Positions 32,118 through 44,283 of a stretch of 64,000 bases of DNA are shown one piece after another. Under the pieces are notes generated by a model. It was not told where the DNA came from and searched no databases. It saw only the letters and a list, made by a program, of their open reading frames with translations. The DNA comes from Amborella trichopoda. Its lineage: Eukaryota > Streptophyta > Magnoliopsida > Amborellales > Amborellaceae. The translations under genes and the position numbers were made by a program. Positions within the stretch are counted from its first letter, which is position 1; every line of letters begins with the position of its first letter. Location: NCBI RefSeq assembly GCF_000471905.2, contig NW_006499776.1, positions 5,497,734 to 5,561,733 of the forward strand, in the 5' to 3' direction.

Positions 32118-33650
32118 TGAAGAAGTCAAAAAATCAGTCTTTTATTTGCCAAGGTACAAGGCCCCTGGTCTTGATGATTTTCCCTTGGCTTTCTTCCAAG
32201 ATTTTTGGGAGGTTTTACAGGGCGACATTTTGCGCTGTTTCTATCAGTTTCATAATGACGGTATTGTTTACCTTGCTATTAATTCTACTTTCATTTCTCT
32301 GATCCCCAAAAGGACTTTTATTACCTCTCTTCAAGTTATTAGGCTTATCAGTCTTTTGTCAAACCTCTATAAAATTTTGGCCAAGGTATTGGCTAATCGT
32401 CTTCGTTTAGTCATCAACAAAGTGATGGAGGGCTCTCAAACAACTGTCATTAAATATCGTTATATTACGGATGGTGTCTTGCTTGCTCAAGCGACCATTC
32501 ACACTACGGATATGCATGGCCTCAAAAGTCTCGTCCTGTGTTCAAAATTGACTTTCAAAAAACTTATCACCGTGTGAAGTGGGATTTTCTTGAAAAAATT
32601 ATGATTCTTATAGGCTTCGTCGGGTCAAAATGAAGAACCCGAATTTTGGGCTACCTATCCTCTACCCATTTTTCTATTTTGATTAATGAGAAAGCTATTG
32701 GTTATTTTCGTGCTTCTAAAGGTCTAAGGAAAGATGACCCCTTATCCCCCTTCTTTTTTACTATTGTTACTGAGGCCTTTAGCAAGATGCTCCAAGGCTT
32801 GGTGGACTCCAATCAAATTAGAGGCTTGCCGGCTTAGCCTAATGGTTTGCTCATTAGTCACTTTCAATATGTTGATGATACCTTGATCCTCCTAGACGAG
32901 AATTGTTCATTAAGCTTTATGAATTGATATCGAGAGCTCGAGTTACTCTCGGTAAATCCAAACTCCACTACCGAAGTTCATAATTGGGCATCCTTGCTCG
33001 ATTGCGATGTGGACGTGTTTCCTATGAAGAATCTAGGGCTGCCACTCCCGAATGGTAGTTCTCTTAGGTCTTTATGGGACCCCCTTATTTAGAGGGCTCA
33101 AGTCAAACTGGATGGATGGAAAGCTTGTTATTTATCCTTCGTTGGCAGAATGACTCTCATTAATGCAACTTTGTCTAACATATCTATCTATTATCTTTCC
33201 CTCTTTCAGGCTCCTGCAGCAGTTATTGCAACTTTGGAATGACTCACAATCAAAGAATAAATTCCATCTGGTCAAGTGGTACTCAGTGTGCCAGCCTAAA
33301 AATGTAGGGGGTTTGGTCATTTGTCGCATTAGGCTGTAAACGAAAGTGGTGGTGGATTGTCTACATTCATTGTGATCAGCTATGAGCTAAAGTGATTATT
33401 GGTAAATATGGACAAGATCCGGTTTGTCCTTTTGCAAGGAGATGTCCGAGATCGATTAAACTTTTAGTGGTGTGGCGAGCAATTCAGGGTGTGAGACCCC
33501 TTTTTCTGGCTTATTCCAGAAGGCTTGTTTGTGATGGTCGTTTGACAAGATTCTGGCAGGCAAAATGGTTGGGGGAGTTCTTCCTCAAGCTTCTTTACCC
33601 GAATCTATATCATAAGGCAAACAAGACGAGCCATGGTGGCTAATCTCATT
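32118..33650 (+). pseudogene. LINE reverse transcriptase domain
   Basis: Recognised blocks are VFYLPRYKAPGLDDFPLAFF, FISLIPK, LYKILAKVLANRL, FKIDFQKTYHRVKWDFLEKI (first catalytic Asp), SKGLRKDDPLSPFFF and QYVDDTLILL (the YxDD box, intact). Downstream is a decayed connection segment (LDGWKACYLSFVGRM). Several frameshifts and stops separate the blocks. The domain copies RNA into DNA in L1 elements. Confidence 0.9.
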
Positions 33651-33879
33651 TCTTTTGACAACGGTAGTCCGGCTTAGGATATCACTCTATCCACTAGAAG
33701 GGTGGATAGGACGGTGGATATACAGTTTGGGGCATTGCTGGAAAGTCTATGCTCCTTTTATTTCTATCCTTGAAAACAATATAGATTGATTTGGTGCTTG
33801 GAATCGCAACGTTGTTTTTCCACCAGATCCCTTTATAATGAGATTTGGAGGGATAGATATTTTGTAAACAAAAAGCATC

Positions 33880-34650
33880 TTCCTAAATTATGGAGGTGCA
33901 AGGCTCCTTCTCGTATCAAATCTTTCCTCTAGCTCTTGGCTTACAGAAGACTACTCACTATTGATCAACTCAGAAGAAAGGGGGTGATTATTACTAACGT
34001 ATGCCTTTTATGCAAAGAGGATGAGGAGAATATTGACCATATTTTCCTCAAGTGCAAGTACGCTGCTGAGTTATGGGGTTGGCTCTTTAAATTGACAAAT
34101 TGGAATGGGTTGTGGTCTCAGGACATCCACACTTTGCTTCATCAGCTTTAGAACCCTCCTTTTGCTTCCATTGGACTGAATTTGTGGAGCATCTTAGTTC
34201 CTGCTTTCCTTTGGAGTATCTGGAAAGAGCGTAACTTGAGAACCTTTGAAGGTAAATTGAGAGATGTCCCTTCTTTGCAGTCTATGATTCAGCGCACCAT
34301 TGTCTCTTGGGCATATGTCTCACTCCCTCTTTCAGTTGTGTCAAGCCTTTCATTCCTTTTGAATTTTAAAGATATTATTATGCTCAAGAATCATAGCCTT
34401 ACTATTCGCCGATTTTGGACTAAGCCTCCGGAAGGCTGGTTTAAACTTAACTTTGATGGCAGTGTTAGAGGTGCTCGGTCTGGCTTTGGGGGTCTTTTGC
34501 ATGATCAATAAGGAAATGTTATCTGGTCATATTCAATGTGGAAATGTTATCTCGTCCCGTGGGATGAAATTCTATGGGCACTCAGAGGTCGTGAAACTTC
34601 TTTCATTCATGTTCATTGAGGTGCTAATTATGATGCAGATTCTTTAGCCA
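33880..34650 (+). pseudogene. LINE zinc-binding (zf-RVT) and RNase H remnants
   Basis: The segment 33880-34151 reads CKAPSRIKSFL then LAYRRLLTIDQLRRKG and CLLCKEDEENIDHIFLKCKY. It carries the CxxC...HxxxxC zinc ligands of plant LINE zf-RVT domains. The segment 34410-34511 reads KPPEGWFKLNFDGSVRG, the first strand and Asp of an RNase H domain. It continues out of frame to DADSLAKL near 34640. The domain order is that of plant L1 elements. Confidence 0.85.
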
Positions 34651-34763
34651 AACTGACGACTGCCCCTTAGATTGTCTTTATGACCTATTGTTTATTCTTC
34701 TTTTGCCCTTATGTTCCCTTGTTCCCCCTTCCCCCTTATTTTTCTTCTTTTTTGGAGAACGTG

Positions 34764-35660
34764 GGAATGTGGTCCTTTGTGGACCATGATAGGCAAATGC
34801 TATTTGGTAATATTCAGACTTGGCGACGTGCTAAATCAGTCAAGTTAAACAACCCATATTACCTAGGAATGGAACAAAACAATGATGGTTTATGAGTTAT
34901 CCATTGATGAGGTCGGAGTTGCCCAAGAGCGTAAGCCAAGGGACTGTGTGATCATTATGTAAAGGCTGACCTTTACAGATGATGGCCAAAGCATCATCAG
35001 TGAACCATCACATGGCATGTGTATATAATAGTCGTATCATAAAAGCAAACTACCATTGAGGAGTAAGCGTGTACATGTGCAAGAGATTACCTCTATGTAA
35101 CTGAGCTATGGATACATCCAATCTAAGTGACCATGGGTTCATATCTAGGGGAGAACATATAATCTATAGACTGGGATTGTGTCTCCTTATCGATTGGCTG
35201 ACTTTGGTAGCTAAATCATGAACCCCTGTAATGGTCTGGGGCCATGGGAACTGTTTGGCCAGTTTGAGAAAGCAAGTATGGATTATAGTCCACAGTAGAA
35301 GATGATGTGCTTCAACGATATTATAATATCTAGACCTTTGACAAATCTGATTCCCATCAAAACCATTTGGATTTAATTATTTTGATGATTAATTATTTTT
35401 AGATTGGTTATTTGAATTTTTTTGAGTCTCTAGATATTTCAATTTTTTACAAAAGAGATTTATCAATTGAGAATATTCAATTATCAGTATTTAAATATTC
35501 AAAGAGAAATAAAGCATATTTTCCATATTCTAAAACTCATCTCTTATATTTTTATAAATCAAATATGATATGGAGGGCCCATGGGGGCTCACCATCGATC
35601 CTTATGGGATGTGTGTGTGGTGCCCACTTGGAGCCTCTAAATGATCATGCCACCCCTATC
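34764..35660 (+). mobile_element. Family A LTR-like repeat, copy 1, left part
   Basis: It aligns with 49380-50230 and 55700-56580 through shared phrases such as AGTTATCC.TTGATGAGGT, GTCGGAGTTGCCCAAGAG, ATAGACTGGGATTGTG, ATCATGAACCCCTGTA and AAGCAAGTATGGATTATA. The left end abuts the LINE. The match to the other copies stops near 35660 and resumes at about 47858, so this copy was split by a later insertion. Confidence 0.75.
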
Positions 35661-37522
35661 GGATATATTCTTTAGTGATCATATCTTGTTGACCAAGATA
35701 ATTAAATAATATAAGTATTATGGAATCTATAAATATATAAGAAGATTGGATATCTAAAAAGGGTATATATAATTGTTTATACTCAAAATTGCGGGTAGGG
35801 GACTTCTCCCCGGCCTTGATTTCAGGTGCAAATAAATCGTTGAGTTTGTAGAGTATGGATCCCTTCAAATTATCCTCCGAGGGAGAATCAAATCTTAAGA
35901 CCTTATTCTTTTCGAATCGCCGATAAAGTCAGCTTCCTTACTATCTTAACCTTAGAGCTCAACCAAGAAAGTTTTCGAAAGGGGTTTAAGTAAAAAGAGG
36001 GTTTTAAGAAAATTGATTTAGAAAGAGAATAAATAAAGAGAACAAAAGATAAACAACTAAACTAGGGAGATAAAATGCAAGAAAAATAAGAAAGTAAAAA
36101 GCATGGAGATAAATGAAGAAGGCTATTACATGCATAGCATAGAGAGAGAGAGAGAGAGAGAGAGGTCCTCGTTGATGAGGATTGTAGAGATGCAAGAATG
36201 ATTAAGAAGAGGTCCTCCTTGATGAGGCAAAGAGATATTAGCACAAGATGAGAATAAAAATAATAACAGAGTATGGATTGGGTAGGAAGAAGGTAATAGA
36301 TACTAAACTATTGAGCAAAATATAAGGGAAAAGGTGAAGTAAACATAAGAGAGAGTAGAGAGATGAGGGAGATGAAAGAGATGAGATTTGAACTATGAGG
36401 TGAGGGAAAGAAAGAAAAAGAAAACCAAAAGATCCCTAACTAAAATGGAAATAACATAATGAAGAGAAGAGAATGAACATTAATAGAAAGAGATGAGAGA
36501 AAGAGAAGGGACATAAACATAAAGAAATAAGGCCTAGCTTAAAAGATATGGGAAAATAAGAAAAGAAGAATCGGTAGCATTATCTGAAGAGCATAACAAA
36601 TAAGGAAAATCAAATACTAAATAGAATAAATGAGAAAGGGAGAGAGATCCATATCACCAATAGGTAAGAGGGGAGAGAGACAAATACAAAGAAACAAACA
36701 CAACAAAAAGAAAAAAAATAACCATTTGGCAAAAGAGATGAGGGATTGGATAGGATGAGAAGATCTACACTGCCAAATAAAGGGAATAAAAAAGAGGAAC
36801 AAATGTAACCAATCAAAATAAATAAATACAGCAAACAAAAGGAAATGTAATCATCCATAAAAAGGATAGGAGGAGCAAAAGAATATTAAACATACTTTAT
36901 AATATAAGCAAAAGGAAAAAGAGAAATGAACGTAACTAACTAAGAGAAGTAAATGAGGTTGGGGGAAAAGAACTACATCATAAAATGACAAAAGGGGAAC
37001 GAGAAAGAGACGTAGCAAACCTATTGAGAAATTAGTAATACCAAGAAAATGAGGATAACTGAGATAGGGGTGAGAGAATAAGATCTACACTACTAAATAA
37101 AGAAAACATAGGAGAGAAATAAATAAAAGAATCCACAATAAATACATGCAAACCACTAAAGGGAAAATGATCATGCAATTAGAAAGAAAGGAAAGAGATG
37201 ATTAAATATAATTAATTATGCATATTTTAATAATATTTAAATATAATTAATCATATTTAAATATGATTAAATATAATTAATTATGAGAAAACAAGGGAAT
37301 CTAGGGAGGATCATAAAAAGGGAAAAATATGGAAAAGGATACATAAAAGTAGCTAGGATAGAAATAAATGCAAGAATCAAAACAAGAAGAAAAAAGACGT
37401 TAAATCACGCAATAAAGAAAGGGAAGAAGAAAGTCATAACTATGAAAATAAATGCTAAAAAAATCAATGAAAAAAAAAGATAATAACATTTAGGAGGCCC
37501 CTAGCCCCGGCGCCTAGAGACG
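35661..37522. other. Foreign DNA splitting family A copy 1, left of the Ty3 element
   Basis: It starts near the break in copy 1; its true left edge and TSD were not found. Most of it (about 35990-37490) is a purine-rich, A/G-dominated tract with an (AG)n run at 36141-36164. Near 37200-37290 is a small AAATATAATTAATTATG inverted-repeat cluster. It continues beyond the Ty3 element at 46540. Open frames in it are low-complexity. Confidence 0.55.
35990..37490. repeat. 1.5-kb purine-rich tract
   Basis: The + strand is overwhelmingly A and G for about 1.5 kb, with GAAAGAGA, GAGAGAAATAA and AAAAGGGAA phrases and short direct repeats (AGGTCCTCSTTGATGAGG near 36164 and 36210). No protein family is visible. 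Leader regions of some plant LTR elements are purine-rich, so it could be internal sequence of an unidentified retroelement. Confidence 0.8.
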
Positions 37523-39778
37523 TGTGACGACCTAAAATTTGTAGAACTAAAACATAATATTAATAGTGTTGATAGAAATAAACACAAAATAAAAAATAAA
37601 ATAAAATAAAATACTTACAATAAATAAATATTCAGAACGATAGTTCATTATGCATTATAGGGACTATTATTTTCACTTATACGATTTTAGTAACTTTTTT
37701 CCTTAGTTTGTGCCTGACCATTTTGTTAGTATGGACCCTTGGTCCACCAACTTTTTGTTAGAATTTTTGTGTAAAGGTGGGTGGCGTCACCACCTTCCGT
37801 GGCAGCCCACTTACATCATGTTAAAACACTTGAGGGTTCAGCTTTATTTAGGTGGACCTTACGTCCACCATCTTGAACTTCATATCTTACATACTTTGCT
37901 TTTAACGTGGCAACTTTATATCCCTCTCATCTCGGTTTTCAAACACCTTGCAAGTGTTTCTTTTTTTATTTGAAACTTCTCTCTCTCTCATACCTTGAGT
38001 TGTGTTTTCTCTTTTTAAGCCATAGGTAAGCTACGAGCCTTATGAACGAACAACACTCTCTCTGTCTCTCTCTCTCTCAGTCTCCTTTCGCCAGGCTTTT
38101 TGTAAGTTTTTTTTTTTACTAATTCATATCACTTAATGTCAATGGTCGAGGAATGGCTGCTTCTCTACTATCTAGGTTAATCCACAATGTTTGCACATTG
38201 AGGCCTTTACTTTTATCTCCTCTCTGTCACGCCCCATTTCTTGAGTCCTCTTGTTACTTCTACTCTGGCTGCAAAGTTAAGAGTAAGCGATCTCATTGTC
38301 TCGAAGAATAATCCTTTTAGTAAAACTTGTGATATTGTATCTATTGTTAAAAATTTTAAATGCTGTAAATTCTTAGAAATAAATTTATTTTTCTTGCCTA
38401 TTTTCAGAATTTTAAATACTGTTAAATTGTTAGAAATAAGTGTGATATTTCCGCTTTTGGTAAAATTATGAGATTTCCTTCTACAGTTTTTGAATATTTA
38501 GATATTGTAAAATTCATATGCAAATGTCTGCCTCATTATTTGAAAAATTGATATTTTTGCACTTGATTGTAGTATTGCCTATGAAATGATTGTTTACAAA
38601 TTGACAATTCCATAAATTGTGATAATTTCGTATTTAATTTTGGATTCTCATAAAAGTTCGTCTATTGATACTAGACTGTTATCATGTTAGATTTCAAGAA
38701 TGTTCTTCATAGTTGTTGCCTTTCAGAAATTATTGCATAAAAAGTTTAAATGGCTACTTAGAGATATTTCAATGGAAGTGATTGTTATTAAATTGCTTCA
38801 AGTGAATTCATGTTAATGTTTTCAATAATACTTCGTATATAAGATATTGTTACTTTCTGATATTTAAACAGTTTCAAAGATAATTTGAGTATAAGTGGAC
38901 CTGCAGTGATCGTTATAACCTATGCGGTTATGTCGGTAGGGACTATTTGGACTCATCCGGGACGCCGGTGAGGTATAATCGGACCTACAGGGATTGTTAG
39001 GACGTATCCGGTTACGCCGGTAGGGACTATTTGGACTCATCCGGGACGTCGGTGAGGTATGTTTGGACCTGCAAAGATTGTTTAGACTAATCTGGTAGGG
39101 GCTATTTAGACTCATCTGGTACGCCGATGAGGTACGTTTGGACCTGCAGGGGTTGTTTAGACCCATCAGGACGCTAATGGGGTATATAGGTGACTTACTT
39201 AGGACGTTAGTAGGATATTTTGTGAAATCCTTTGAATTATGCATCTCTGTTAAAATGTTTATATGCATTTCCTTCATTTGGATTATGTTTAACTGTGGAT
39301 TTGTAAAAAGTGAAATTGTTATTCATAAATGCTTTTGCTCGAAATTCTTCCTCAGATTGCTTTTTTAACATACATTCTCCAGAAAATATTTATATCTTCC
39401 AACCATGATTATTTTTAAGACCATGATGATCACTTACTGAGTAGCCAAACTCACCAAACTATGGTAAATATTTTTCAGGGTAATTGCAGTCTCATAGTTA
39501 AATGCACATCAGGATCAGCTTGTGAAGAAGATACAATCATGTCATAACTAAATTCTCCTTTGTAACTTTTGTTTTACTTCACCACTGTAAGTTTTTGTTC
39601 TATCCACAGATGTATAGCTAGACTTCATGTGAATACCAGTTGTGAGCAAACTTTGTACAATTTTAATTAATGAAAAATTTTGTTTTGTTACAAGATATAT
39701 TAATAGGAATTTGAATTTTTTTTAGTATAAGAATAGTCTGTCGCACCTCGAGAATGTTAGAAATCTTGGGGTGAGACA
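37523..39778 (+). mobile_element. 5' LTR of the Ty3 element
   Basis: It starts TGTGACGACC and ends GGGGTGAGACA, 2,256 bp. CT-rich stretches (CTCTCTCTCAT near 37981 and 38060) precede the R/U5 part. It carries an 84-bp tandem array at 38897-39225. Confidence 0.95.
38897..39225. repeat. 84-bp tandem array inside the 5' LTR
   Basis: Units begin GGACCT at 38897, 38981, 39065 and 39140, so the spacing is 84, 84 and 75. Each contains ACTATTTGGACTCATCCGG and RACGCCGGTGAGGTA. The minus-strand open frame 38864-39277 is a by-product of the array. Confidence 0.92.
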
Positions 39779-39782
39779 ATTA

Positions 39783-39794
39783 TGGTATCAGAGC
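39783..39794 (+). promoter_or_regulatory. tRNA-Met primer binding site
   Basis: TGGTATCAGAGC lies four bases after the 5' LTR. It is complementary to the 3' end of plant initiator tRNA-Met, the usual primer for minus-strand DNA synthesis in Ty3 elements. Confidence 0.93.
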
Positions 39795-39885
39795 AATAGG
39801 TTTAAGATTCTTAGGAAATTTGAAAAGAATGTGCTTTAAGTCATATTTGTTGTTTGTACAGACCGGTACGAGATCAAGATCCAGA

Positions 39886-40760
39886 ATGGCTGAAGCTAAT
39901 ATGGAAGGAATTCATAATGCCTTGGAAAATATGGTTGCCCTAATGCAACATTAGATGGAGAACAACAATCCACCCAGGCAGTCAGCTTCGGGAAATGGTG
40001 GGTGTAATATCGAACAATTTAATAAATTGAACCCACCTTCTTTTAAGGGTGTTGTAAACCCACTAGAAGTCGAGGGATGGATTATGCAATTGGAGAAAAT
40101 ATTCGAGGTAATGGAATGTTCTGATGATAAGAAGGTGGTCTTGGCAGTTTTTATGTTAGAAGGTGAAGCACAACATTGGTGGCGAATGGCAAAAAGGAGT
40201 ATTAATCCAAGAAAATAAACCTTTGACTTGGGAGGTATTTCTAGAGACATTTAATGAAAAGTACTTCCCAGATTTTATTCGAGACCAAAAGAAAATGGAA
40301 TTTCTGGAATTAGTTCAAGGAAACAAGACAGTAGCACAGTACGAGGCCAAGTATACTGATTTGGCCAGGTTCGCTCCACATATGGTTAGCAACGAATCAA
40401 GAAAGGTAAAAAAATTTGAAAGGGGCCTCAGACTAGCCATCAGAAGCAGAATATCAGTCTAAAAAATAAGGACTCATGCCGAAATAGTGGACAGAGCCCA
40501 AATTGTTGAAAAATACTGAGAAGATTACCAAAAGAGGAATAGCCAGAGAAATCAGTATAGGCCCACACCACCTAATCAACAACACTCTGAAGGAGCGAAC
40601 AAAAGGCCAAGGCCGGTGCCATTTCAAAGCCCACTAGAGCCTTGTAAAAGATGTGGGAAGAGACATGGGATGAAACCCTGTTATTGGGAAATCGGAGCTT
40701 TTTTCTAATGTGGGAAGTTGAGGCACAAGATCAAAGATTGTCCTGCCTTGAAAATGCAGC
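39886..40760 (+). pseudogene. Ty3 gag (capsid and nucleocapsid)
   Basis: From ATG 39886 it has a TAG at 39952, then NPPSFKGVVNPLEVEGWIMQ and EGEAQHWWRMAK. A frameshift follows near 40180-40200. The next frame reads LTWEVFLETFNEKYFPDFIR, ELVQGNKTVAQYEAKYTDLA and FERGLR, the retrotransposon gag signature. A Cys-rich zinc region follows at 40630-40745 (CGKLRHKIKDCP). The first Cys codon of its last knuckle reads TTT and a stop sits inside it. It would have formed the virus-like particle. Confidence 0.92.
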
Positions 40761-40854
40761 AACATTCGAGGCCTGAAGAGGCAGGCCAGAAACCTCAGAC
40801 AAAGGGTAGAGTATTTGCAATTACCCAGCAAGATGCTGAGGCCTCAAAATCAGT

Positions 40855-41332
40855 GATCCAATGTACTCTTATTATCTTTCAAAAAGCAGCTCATGTTTTG
40901 ATTGATCCTGGATCTACTCATTCATTTGTGTCACCACACTTTGCATGCCACTTAAAGGTAGAACCAGAACAATTGGAATACATTCTAGAGGTAGCCACAC
41001 CTATGGGAAATTCAATTAATACCAATCTAGTATACAAGTCTTGTGTGATAAGCATAGAAGAAAAGGAAATGTTAGTGGATTTAATACTCCTAGAAATTCA
41101 AGATTTTGATGTGATCTTAGGCATGAATTGGCTCTCGGCATATCACACAAGTATTGATTGTTACAAGAAAATGGTTATTTTTTGTATTCCGAATCAACCA
41201 GTATTTTACCTCAAAGGTATCAAGGAAGCCTCTCCACCATTTTTAATCTTCTCAATTCGGGCTAATCGCCTCCTTCGAAAAGGATGTCAAGGCTTTCTTG
41301 CTTATGTTAAAATAGATATAAAGGAAAAGTAA
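40855..41332 (+). pseudogene. Ty3 aspartic protease domain
   Basis: VLIDPGSTHSFVSPHFA, with the active-site Asp at codon 40904, is followed by FDVILGMNWLSAY, the conserved second block of Ty3 proteases. The open frame 40718-41332 is intact through the domain and ends before the reverse transcriptase. The protease cleaves the polyprotein. Confidence 0.93.
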
Positions 41333-41339
41333 ACTTGGA

Positions 41340-42240
<901 letters not shown>

Positions 42241-42730
42241 AATAGGCAAAGGAATATGAGGAGAGTTTTCAAGAACTAAAAGCTCGATTGACTTCAACAC
42301 CTATTTTAACTATTCCTGAGGGGAGTGGGGGATTTGTAATTTATAGTGATGCTTCACATAAAGGCTTGGGCTGTGTATTAATGCAATATGAGAAGGTTGT
42401 GGCATATGCATCCAGACAGTTCAAAGAATATGAGAAGAAATATCCAATTCATGACTTGAAGCTGACTGCAATAGTATTCACTTTGAAATTTTGGAGGCAT
42501 TATCTATATGATGAGCAATTCGAAATATAAACAGATCATAAGAGCCTGAAATACCTTTTCTCCCAAAAGGATTTAAATATACGGCAGATAAGATGGATGG
42601 ATTTCTTAAAAGATTATGATTGTACAATCCATTATCATTCAGGAAAGGCTAACGTTGTGGCTGACACTCTAAGTAGAAAAACTACAGGAGTCTTAGCTCA
42701 TCTAATGATCCAAAAAAAGAAATTATTAGA
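42241..42730 (+). pseudogene. Ty3 RNase H
   Basis: After the stop at 42243 come [38 protein letters not shown] (catalytic Asp) and [24 protein letters not shown] at 42528 follows, then [20 protein letters not shown] and [13 protein letters not shown]. It removes the RNA strand during replication. Confidence 0.93.
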
Positions 42731-42959
42731 AGAAATAGTGGATTAGCATCCGGCTCCGTCCTTTAATGGTGTGATAAGTATGATTGCCAACATTAAGGCA
42801 GAACCCCAATTAATTCAACATATTCGGTCGGCATAAAAGGAGAACCCTCAGCTTAAAAAAATTGTAGAAGAGGGGATGTTGGGAAAAAAATGACAAATTC
42901 TCTATAAGCAATGATGATTTGTTGAGATTCAGGGGTCAGATTTGTGTTCCAAATGATGA

Positions 42960-43850
42960 GAGTGTGAAAAGAATTATCTTGGAAGAAGCACATCAGTCCC
43001 GCTATACTATACATCCCAGAAGTATTAAAATGTATCAGGACCTGAAGAAAACCTTCTGGTGAAATGATATGAAAAAAGAGGTAGCACTATTTGTGTCTAA
43101 GTACCTAACATGCCAACAAGTAAAAGCTGAGCATCAAAGCCCCACTGGGTTGTTGCATCCTTTACCCATGCCAGAGTGGAAGTGGGGGCACATCTCTATG
43201 GATTTTTTCTCCGGCTTGCCTAGAATAAATTCAGGGCATGACAGCATTTGGGTCATTGTGGACCGGCTGACTAAAGCCGCCCACTTTCTACCGATCCGCA
43301 CGACTTACACTTTGGATCGACTCGTCCAGTTGTACATTAAGGATATAGTGTGGTTACATGGAGTTCCGGTCAGTATTGTATCGGACAGGGACACTCGGTT
43401 TACTTCTAAATTTTGTGCTAGGGTACAGTCAGCCATGGGGACGAGACTCACCTTTAACACTGTCTTTCATCCCCAAACTACTGGACAATCGGAGAGGACC
43501 ATCTAGACCTAGGAAGATATACTGAGGGCCTGTGTCATTGACTTTACAGGAAGCTGGGATGACCATTTACCCTTGATTGAGTTTGCTTCTAATAATAGCT
43601 TCCAAGCCAGTATTCAGATGGCACCATATGAAGCCCTATATGGAAGGAATTGTAGGTCACCCATCTGTTGAGACGAGGTTGGTGAAAGAAAGCTTTTGGG
43701 GCCAAAAATTGTCCAGGTAACCACATATAAGATAACATTAATTCGAGAAAAGCTCAGGACAACTTAGAGTCGGCAAAAGAGTTATGCCGCTAACCGATGG
43801 AGAGATTTTGAATTTAAGGAAGGTGATCGAGTTTTCCTAAAGATCTCACC
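42960..43850 (+). pseudogene. Ty3 integrase
   Basis: An H...H...C...C zinc region (42985-43125, ending CQQVKAEHQSPTGLL) precedes the catalytic core. The core shows ISMDFFSGLP, IVDRLTKAAHFLPI, IVSDRDTRFTS and FHPQTTGQSERTI, carrying the D,D,E triad. Stops at 43060 (TGA), 43504 (TAG), 43669 (TGA) and 43765 (TAG) lie in one otherwise continuous frame. The enzyme inserts the DNA copy into the genome. Confidence 0.95.
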
Positions 43851-44270
43851 AATAAAGGGCATCATGAGATTCGGGCAGAAAAGAAAGCTGAGCCCCCGCT
43901 ACATCAGACCTTTTGAAATCCAAGAGAGAGTCGGAGATGTCGCTTATAGACTTGCCTTACCACCCGAATTGGAAAACGTCCATAATGTCTTCCATGTATC
44001 TTCATTACGAAAATATCAGCCCGACCCATCCCATGTTTTGAAATATTAACCTTTACCAATCAGGAAGGACCTATCTTCATTAAGCAGCTAATTTTGATAC
44101 TGGATAGGAGGATACAAGTGTTGCGCAATAAGGAGATTCCTTTGGTCTGTATATTATGGCAATACCATTCAAGAGAGGAATCGATGTGGGAACGAGACGA
44201 CGAAATAAGAGAAAAATATCTCTATCTTTTTCAGCAATCAGGTACAAAATTTAGAGGACTAAATTTCTTT
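43851..44270 (+). pseudogene. Integrase C-terminal region and chromodomain
   Basis: MRFGQKRKLSPRYIRPFEIQ, VAYRLALPPELENVHNVFHV and SSLRKYQPDPSHV form the GPY/F-type module. A TAA and a frameshift near 44048 follow. Then ILDRRIQVLRNKEIPLV, ILWQYHSREESMWERDDEIR and EKYLYLFQ give a chromodomain of the chromovirus group, which can tether integrase to histone-marked heterochromatin. Its first aromatic positions are not clear because of the frame break. Confidence 0.9.
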
Positions 44271-44283
44271 AAGAGAGGGGGAA
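44271..44283 (+). promoter_or_regulatory. Polypurine tract
   Basis: AAGAGAGGGGGAA directly precedes the 3' LTR. It is where second-strand DNA synthesis would start. Confidence 0.92.

Larger units (their letters stand above)
26192..34750 (+). mobile_element. Decayed L1-type LINE, interrupted by an LTR
   Basis: The order is ORF1-like, endonuclease, reverse transcriptase, zinc-binding segment and RNase H, as in plant L1 LINEs. It is interrupted at 29545-32117 by an LTR insertion. Many stops and frameshifts make it inactive. Neither a 5' UTR edge nor a 3' poly(A) tail with TSD was found. The 3' side runs into a family A repeat near 34760, so its own tail is probably lost. Confidence 0.85.

Noticed and set aside
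37283..37483. Lys-rich small basic protein
   Set aside because: It is a translation of the purine-rich tract, with no family similarity and no supporting signals.
38864..39277. Minus-strand protein with repeated SPNSPYR and NNPCRS motifs
   Set aside because: It is the reverse reading of the 84-bp LTR array and recurs in the other LTR at 45641-46033.
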